Positions 6,850-11,313 of a stretch of 11,313 nucleotides of DNA are shown here, in pieces. The stretch comes from Firmicutes bacterium UBA5420 (lineage in GTDB: Bacteria > Bacillota > Limnochordia > Darwinibacteriales > Darwinibacteriaceae). Positions within the stretch are counted from its first letter, which is position 1, and each line of letters starts with the position of its first letter. The notes beneath the pieces are model-generated. The model was not told the origin of the DNA. It was given only the letters and a program-made list of their open reading frames with translations, and searched no databases. Location of the stretch: contig DHNI01000026.1 of NCBI GenBank assembly GCA_002409455.1, positions 47,147 through 58,459 on the forward strand, in the 5' to 3' direction. Both the position numbers and the translations under genes were made by a program.

Positions 6850-7929
6850 ATGAATCTACAATTGCGGGAGGATTTTCGTTATTCCTTACTAGTTCCCACC
6901 AGCATGGGCGTGCGCATTACGCCAGTGAACGGGCAGCCTGTGCATTCTAGTGATACATTTCAAATGCACGTAACCAGCGCCGAAACCAATGTAGCCAGTA
7001 TCTCTTCGTACCTTGGTTTGCCGGTTAAAGTATTGACGACCTTCGTGAAGGGATCTCCCATTGCCCAGTTTATTAAGAACAACTTAGCCAGCAGGCACAT
7101 GACCTATGAAGGGCCTGAAGTACCTCAGGGTGGGCCATGGGGTTATCGCCATCAATTCAATATTGCCGATAGCGGCTATGGTACTCGCGGCCCTAGAGTG
7201 CAAAACGATAGGGCGGGCGAGGTAGGTCGCACATTGAATGTCGCTGACTTTGACCTGGAGCGGATCTTTGGGCAGGAGGGCGTACAGATTATGCACCTTT
7301 CGGGCTTAATCGCTGCACTATCTCCTGAGACGGGTACATTTTGTCTCGAGTTAGCCCGATCGGCTAAGAAGCACGGAACGCGCATTTCTTTTGATCTAAA
7401 CTATCGGGCATCCTTTTGGGAGAATAGGGAAGAAGAACTTCGGGACATCTTCACCGAAATCGCCAGCTTAAGCGATGTTTTAATCGGCAATGAAGAAGAC
7501 TATCAGCTATGTCTCGGTATTAAAGGCCCTGAGGCCGGTGGGCAAGACATTAATGAACAGATCCATGGTTTTAAGGACATGATTGGGAGAGTCAAAGAGC
7601 AGTTCCCAAACACCTCTGTTTTTGCTAACACCTTGCGTGAAGTTGTCAGCGCAAACTCTCACTTGTGGGGAGCCATTTTACTCGCTGGTGACCAGTGGCA
7701 TGTGGTTAAACCACGTCCGATTACTGTTTTGGATCGGATTGGCGGGGGCGACGGTTTTGTGGGTGGTTTGCTCTATGGTATTTTACGAGGCTGGGAATCG
7801 GAGCAATGGGTGCAGTTCGCTTGGGCCACCGGTGCCATGGCGACAACGTTTTTGACCGATTATGCCCAACCTGCAGATGAAGAGCAGGTGTGGAGCATTT
7901 GGCAAGGTAATGCAAGGGTTCAACGATAA
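6850..7929 (+). CDS. PfkB-family sugar-acid kinase (2-keto-3-deoxygluconate kinase-like)
   Basis: This 359-residue PfkB/ribokinase-family protein phosphorylates a sugar or sugar acid with ATP. Family features are the N-terminal substrate region with SAETNVAS near 43-50, DLNYRASFW at 182-190 (a block common in 2-keto-3-deoxygluconate kinases), GNEED at 213-217, and the anion-hole signature DRIGGGDGFVGG at 295-306 with probable catalytic base Asp301. The protein is somewhat longer than many KdgK enzymes. AGGAGGA (6836-6842) lies 7 bases before the ATG. The standard assignment would be KdgK, giving KDPG. However, no mannonate dehydratase or KDPG aldolase is present in the window, while gnd follows 22 bases downstream. 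A gluconate kinase role giving 6-phosphogluconate is therefore a real alternative. The family call is secure; the substrate is open, so I give no symbol. Confidence 0.85.
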   Translation: MNLQLREDFRYSLLVPTSMGVRITPVNGQPVHSSDTFQMHVTSAETNVASISSYLGLPVKVLTTFVKGSPIAQFIKNNLASRHMTYEGPEVPQGGPWGYRHQFNIADSGYGTRGPRVQNDRAGEVGRTLNVADFDLERIFGQEGVQIMHLSGLIAALSPETGTFCLELARSAKKHGTRISFDLNYRASFWENREEELRDIFTEIASLSDVLIGNEEDYQLCLGIKGPEAGGQDINEQIHGFKDMIGRVKEQFPNTSVFANTLREVVSANSHLWGAILLAGDQWHVVKPRPITVLDRIGGGDGFVGGLLYGILRGWESEQWVQFAWATGAMATTFLTDYAQPADEEQVWSIWQGNARVQR

Positions 7930-7951
7930 AGAAGAAGGGGTGTATGGGACT

Positions 7952-9403
7952 ATGTCAAAAGCAGATATCGGGTTAGTGGGTTTGGCAGTGATGGGCGAGA
8001 ACTTGGTAATGAACATGGAAAGCAAAGGCTTCTCCGTTGCAGTCTTCAATCGTACAGTGGAAAAGGTAACTTCCTTCGTAGAAGGAAGAGCAAAGGACAG
8101 AAATATCATTGGAGCACATTCTTTGGAAGAATTGGTCCAAAGCCTGAAGGCCCCTCGCAAGGTGATGCTCATGGTGAAGGCAGGAAAGCCCGTCGACAAT
8201 CTGATTGAGCAGCTCATCCCCCTCCTTGAGCCTGGGGACATCATCATTGATGGAGGCAACTCGCACTTCCCCGATACGATTCGTCGGACGAAATATGTGG
8301 AAGACAAGGGCATGCTTTACGTGGGAACGGGAGTATCTGGCGGTGAAGAGGGAGCACTTCTTGGGCCAAGCCTCATGCCAGGTGGATCGCCTAAGGCCTG
8401 GCCCCATATTCAGCCCATTTTTCAGGCGGTAGCCGCGAAGGTAGAAGACGGAAGCCCCTGTGCTGAGTGGGTGGGGCAAGATGGCGCCGGACACTTTGTC
8501 AAGATGGTGCATAACGGCATCGAGTATGGCGATATGCAGCTTATTTGTGAAGCTTACCATCTTCTCAAGGATCTCTTAGGGATGAAGCCTGATGCGATGC
8601 ATACGATCTTTAAGGAATGGAACCAAGGTGACCTAGACAGTTACCTTATTGAAATCACCGCGGATATTCTAGCTTATAAAGACGAAGATGGCTCTCCCTT
8701 AGTAGAGAACATCCTAGATACGGCGGGGCAAAAAGGGACAGGAAAATGGACAGCAGTATCGTCTCTAGACGAAGGTGTTCCCCTAACCCTAATCGGGGAA
8801 GCAGTTTACTCACGCTTTCTTTCTGCCTTAAAGGATGAAAGGGTGGCGGCTTCTAAGGTCCTTGAAGGGCCGAAACCGAGCTTTAGCGGCGATAAAAAGG
8901 CGTTTATCGAAGATATTAGGCAAGCGCTCTATGCCTCGAAAATTGTCTCCTATGCCCAAGGATATGCTTTGATGCGTGCAGCAGCAGAGAGTCATGGTTG
9001 GGATCTAAACTATGGCGGCATCGCACTTATGTGGCGGGGAGGATGCATCATTCGTTCGGCTTTCTTGGCTGATATCAAAAAGGCCTTCGATCAAAATCCA
9101 CATCTTGCGAACCTGCTCTTGGATCCCTTCTTCAAAGAGAAGATTGCACAGGCCCAGGAGAGCTGGAGAAAAGTGTGTGCCGCGGCCATGCTCCATGGTA
9201 TTCCAGTGCCTGCCTTCAGCGCAGCCCTCAGCTATTACGACGGCTACCGTAATGCCCGGCTTCCTGCGAATTTATTGCAGGCCCAAAGGGACTATTTTGG
9301 TGCCCATACCTATGAACGGATAGATAGACCCCGCGGGGAGTTTTTCCACACCAACTGGACCGGTCAAGGGGGAAGCACAGCGGCATCGACGTATAATGCC
9401 TAA
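7952..9403 (+). CDS. gnd: 6-phosphogluconate dehydrogenase, decarboxylating
   Basis: Gnd oxidises and decarboxylates 6-phosphogluconate to ribulose 5-phosphate, making NADPH and CO2. The 483-residue protein is full length. It has the nucleotide-binding GLAVMG (10-15), the NRT turn (33-35) typical of NADP-preferring enzymes, GVSGGEEGALLGPS (127-140), the catalytic segment with Lys184, His187 and Asn188, GTGKWT (262-267), and the C-terminal RDYFGAHTYER and FHTNWTG blocks of the long homodimeric form. I start it at ATG 7952, with AAGGGG ahead at 7935-7940. The same frame is open to 7862 inside the kinase gene, but the added 30 residues resemble nothing in the family. Its place inside a uronate operon is notable, since the classical uronate route makes no 6-phosphogluconate. 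A Thermotoga locus with uxaE near gnd is known to me from memory. Confidence 0.95.
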   Translation: MSKADIGLVGLAVMGENLVMNMESKGFSVAVFNRTVEKVTSFVEGRAKDRNIIGAHSLEELVQSLKAPRKVMLMVKAGKPVDNLIEQLIPLLEPGDIIIDGGNSHFPDTIRRTKYVEDKGMLYVGTGVSGGEEGALLGPSLMPGGSPKAWPHIQPIFQAVAAKVEDGSPCAEWVGQDGAGHFVKMVHNGIEYGDMQLICEAYHLLKDLLGMKPDAMHTIFKEWNQGDLDSYLIEITADILAYKDEDGSPLVENILDTAGQKGTGKWTAVSSLDEGVPLTLIGEAVYSRFLSALKDERVAASKVLEGPKPSFSGDKKAFIEDIRQALYASKIVSYAQGYALMRAAAESHGWDLNYGGIALMWRGGCIIRSAFLADIKKAFDQNPHLANLLLDPFFKEKIAQAQESWRKVCAAAMLHGIPVPAFSAALSYYDGYRNARLPANLLQAQRDYFGAHTYERIDRPRGEFFHTNWTGQGGSTAASTYNA

Positions 9404-9449
9404 GTAAACACAGCCCGTATTAGGACGACCGAATATGGAGGGAAAACGA

Positions 9450-10856
9450 ATGAAATCATTTATGGACGAGAGTTTTTTGTTGACGAACCCAACGGCAGAA
9501 AAGCTCTATCATACGTACGCTAAGGAAATGCCCATTTTTGACTACCACTGTCATTTAAGTCCGCAGGAGATTGCAGAGAACAAAACGTATCGGAATGTAA
9601 CCGAGATTTGGTTAGGGGGCGACCATTATAAATGGCGTGCCATGAGGGCCAATGGGGTTGATGAAAAGTACGTAACCGGTGAGGCCAGCGACAAAGATAA
9701 GTTCATGAAATGGGCGGAGACGGCGCCAGCGTGTATTGGTAACCCCCTTTATCATTGGACGCACTTAGAATTACGGAGATACTTCGGCATTGATGCCCTA
9801 CTTTCGCCGGAAACAGCGGAAGAAATCTGGGAAGAATGCAATCGCCTGTTACAGAAAGATGAGTTCAGGGCTCGAGCGCTCATCGCAAGATCCAATGTCA
9901 AGGGACTCTGCACAACTGATGATCCTGTTGACTCTCTGCAATACCATCAAGCCCTGTCTGAGGATCGAGATTTTCCGGTCAAGGTGTACCCCGCCTTCCG
10001 ACCCGATAAGAGTTTTAACATTGATCAACCTGGGTTCGTTGAATGGGTCACAAAGCTTGAGACAATCATCGGCGGAAAGATTCAGACGTTCGCAGACTTT
10101 AAGGAAGCATTGCAGCAGAGAATTGAGTTTTTCCATAGCATGGGATGCCGCTTGTCCGATCATGCATTGGATCCGATTGTTTACCGAGAAGGAACCGATC
10201 AAGATGCGCACAAGGTTTTGCAGAAAGCTTTACGCAAGGAAGTGTTGAGCAAGGAAGAAACGGAGATCTTTAAGACACAAGTCATGCTTTTCTTAGGTAG
10301 GGCTTATGCCAAACGTGGCTGGGTTATGCAGCTCCACCTTTCATCGATAAGAAATAACAGTGCTCGTATGCATAGGATTTTGGGGCCTGACACTGGGTTT
10401 GATTCTATGGATGATCGGGCTTATGGCCGGGCCCTTGTTGCTTTTCTTTCCAAACTAGACGAGACAAATCATGTGCCCAAGACCATCTTGTACTCCCTTA
10501 ATCCAACAGACAATGATCTCTTGGCCACGATTGCCGGTTCCTTCCAGGGCGGAGGCGTTCCTGGCAAGATGCAGCTTGGCTCGGGTTGGTGGTTCAATGA
10601 TCAAAAAGACGGGATGATTCGCCAAATGGTGGCTTTAGCCAATATTGGTTTGCTCAGCCAGTTTGTGGGCATGCTGACGGATTCTCGAAGCTTTCTCTCC
10701 TACACCCGCCATGAATACTTCCGTAGAATTCTCTGTGATCTGCTCGGTACCTGGGTAGAGAATGGGGAGGCCCCCAACGATCTGGAGCTGATAGGGGGCA
10801 TGGTTCAAAACATTTGCTTTAACAATGCTCGAGATTATTTTGATGTGAAGTTGTAG
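9450..10856 (+). CDS. uxaC: Uronate isomerase (glucuronate/galacturonate isomerase)
   Basis: UxaC isomerises D-glucuronate to D-fructuronate and D-galacturonate to D-tagaturonate, the entry step of the pathway. The 468-residue product is a full-length member of the amidohydrolase-superfamily uronate isomerases. It has the N-terminal metal-site motif DYHCHL (31-36), TTDDP near 155-159, QLHLSSIRNNS (294-304), GSGWWFNDQKDGM (377-389) and LTDSRSFLSYTRHEYFRR near 409-426. The ATG at 9450 has GGAGGG (9437-9442) 7 bases upstream. The in-frame ATG at 9435 sits before that site and is unlikely. It is the last gene of the operon, 46 bases after gnd and just ahead of a strong terminator. That gap holds only the ribosome site. 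Encoding the first pathway step last is common in catabolic operons and has no obvious meaning here. Confidence 0.95.
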   Translation: MKSFMDESFLLTNPTAEKLYHTYAKEMPIFDYHCHLSPQEIAENKTYRNVTEIWLGGDHYKWRAMRANGVDEKYVTGEASDKDKFMKWAETAPACIGNPLYHWTHLELRRYFGIDALLSPETAEEIWEECNRLLQKDEFRARALIARSNVKGLCTTDDPVDSLQYHQALSEDRDFPVKVYPAFRPDKSFNIDQPGFVEWVTKLETIIGGKIQTFADFKEALQQRIEFFHSMGCRLSDHALDPIVYREGTDQDAHKVLQKALRKEVLSKEETEIFKTQVMLFLGRAYAKRGWVMQLHLSSIRNNSARMHRILGPDTGFDSMDDRAYGRALVAFLSKLDETNHVPKTILYSLNPTDNDLLATIAGSFQGGGVPGKMQLGSGWWFNDQKDGMIRQMVALANIGLLSQFVGMLTDSRSFLSYTRHEYFRRILCDLLGTWVENGEAPNDLELIGGMVQNICFNNARDYFDVKL

Positions 10857-10863
10857 CCAACCC

Positions 10864-10887
10864 AAACCCCCGCAAAGGGGGTTTTTT
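10864..10887 (+). terminator. Rho-independent terminator closing the operon
   Basis: AAACCCCC (10864-10871) pairs with GGGGGTTT (10877-10884) around the loop GCAAA, with a T tract at 10882-10887. It begins 7 bases after the uxaC stop. This is a strong terminator, and it may work in both directions because the A-rich arm mirrors the T tract. Confidence 0.85.
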
Positions 10888-10946
10888 CGCGCCATAAAAG
10901 GGAAAAGTACGCAAGAAAGACCGATATAACCGGTGAGGGTGATGAA

Positions 10947-11313
10947 ATGGGTTGGGATGGATGGCCCTTGGGGCGAGTGGTGATTGTGTTTGCGTTCTTT
11001 GCGTTCTTGTTGCTCTTTCTGCAAGTGACACTCTTGCATTATCGGCAAAACTTCAGGCAGTGGGCGCAATGGGTTCCCGTTATAACTCTTCCCATCGTAG
11101 CTTTTGGCGCACTTCTTCTGAGCTTCTGGAATCTAGAATGGATTCGGACCGCATTCATCGTGCTGTGCCTAGCTGAAGCTTTAGGCGGGCTCTATGGAAC
11201 CTACTTGCATCTGCGTGGGGTAGGGCAACGGGTAGATGGCTATCGCTTTAACAACTTTCTAGTGGGTCCCCCTGTGGTGCTGCCGTTTCTGATTTCTGCT
11301 ACGAGTGTGTTGG
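10947..11313 (+). CDS. Partial integral membrane protein of unknown function
   Basis: An open reading frame starts at ATG 10947 and runs off the right edge without a stop, giving 122 residues. GGTGAGGG at 10932-10939 lies 7 bases before the ATG, a good ribosome site. Hydrophobic stretches near residues 10-31, 42-62, 66-86 and 104-122 suggest at least four membrane-spanning helices. A polar loop near 87-103 contains RGVGQRVDGYRFNNF. I do not recognise the family. It lies beyond the operon terminator, so it is probably a separate transcription unit. TATAAC at 10925-10930 could be a -10 box, but no -35 is evident. There is no reason in the sequence to link it to uronate use or to call it a uronate transporter. 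Confidence 0.7.
   Translation, partial: MGWDGWPLGRVVIVFAFFAFLLLFLQVTLLHYRQNFRQWAQWVPVITLPIVAFGALLLSFWNLEWIRTAFIVLCLAEALGGLYGTYLHLRGVGQRVDGYRFNNFLVGPPVVLPFLISATSVL

Noticed and set aside
7862..7951. N-terminal extension of gnd into the kinase gene
   Set aside because: It would overlap the kinase coding region, has no family similarity, and the ATG at 7952 begins the canonical Gnd N terminus with a ribosome site ahead.
7783..8560. Overlapping minus-strand frames of 176 and 195 codons
   Set aside because: They lie antisense to the highly conserved start of gnd and show no family signature.
9790..10248. 152-codon plus-strand frame inside uxaC
   Set aside because: It is an out-of-frame shadow of uxaC, which has clear family motifs across the same stretch.
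1..11313. CRISPR arrays, tRNA/rRNA genes, insertion sequences or attachment sites
   Set aside because: No regularly spaced repeats, no tRNA-like or rRNA sequence, and no transposase or integrase coding region were found.

Overview
The window looks like chromosomal DNA of a low-to-mid GC Gram-positive-type bacterium, most likely an anaerobic Bacillota lineage. The reasons are strong AGGAGG-type ribosome binding sites before most genes, use of GTG starts, compact same-strand operon structure and family choices typical of Bacillota and Thermotogae (SDR-type fructuronate reductase, UxaE, ROK regulator). I cannot name a genus. No mobile element, tRNA, rRNA or CRISPR array was seen.

Layout. Positions 1-243 hold no convincing gene but contain a run of inverted repeats that ends in a clear rho-independent terminator (208-243). 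A good sigma-A-like promoter (336-364) with an AT-rich repeated palindrome over its -10 region and start site then drives a block of eight plus-strand genes. In order these are: an Fe-S cysteine desulfidase/serine dehydratase-like protein (570-1850), a ROK-family repressor (1878-3104), a 97-bp gap with a weak terminator-like hairpin and an 11-bp-arm dyad, an SDR fructuronate reductase (3202-4020), a LarA-family nickel-pincer racemase/epimerase (4042-5307), the tagaturonate epimerase UxaE (5329-6831), a PfkB sugar-acid kinase (6850-7929), 6-phosphogluconate dehydrogenase Gnd (7952-9403) and uronate isomerase UxaC (9450-10856). A strong terminator at 10864-10887 closes the operon. A partial membrane protein of unknown function starts at 10947 and runs off the right edge.

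How the genes fit together. UxaC converts glucuronate to fructuronate and galacturonate to tagaturonate. UxaE joins the two branches at fructuronate, and the SDR enzyme reduces fructuronate to D-mannonate. The usual next enzymes, mannonate dehydratase (UxuA) and KDPG aldolase, are not in the window. Instead the operon has a LarA homologue, a superfamily reported to include a D-gluconate 2-epimerase, plus a sugar-acid kinase and Gnd. Read literally, the operon could encode uronate -> fructuronate -> D-mannonate -> D-gluconate -> 6-phosphogluconate -> ribulose 5-phosphate + CO2. That would be a dehydratase-free route into the pentose phosphate pathway. The enzyme families are read from the sequence; the LarA substrate, the kinase substrate and hence the route are inference. 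The conventional reading, with KdgK feeding KDPG to an aldolase encoded elsewhere, remains possible.
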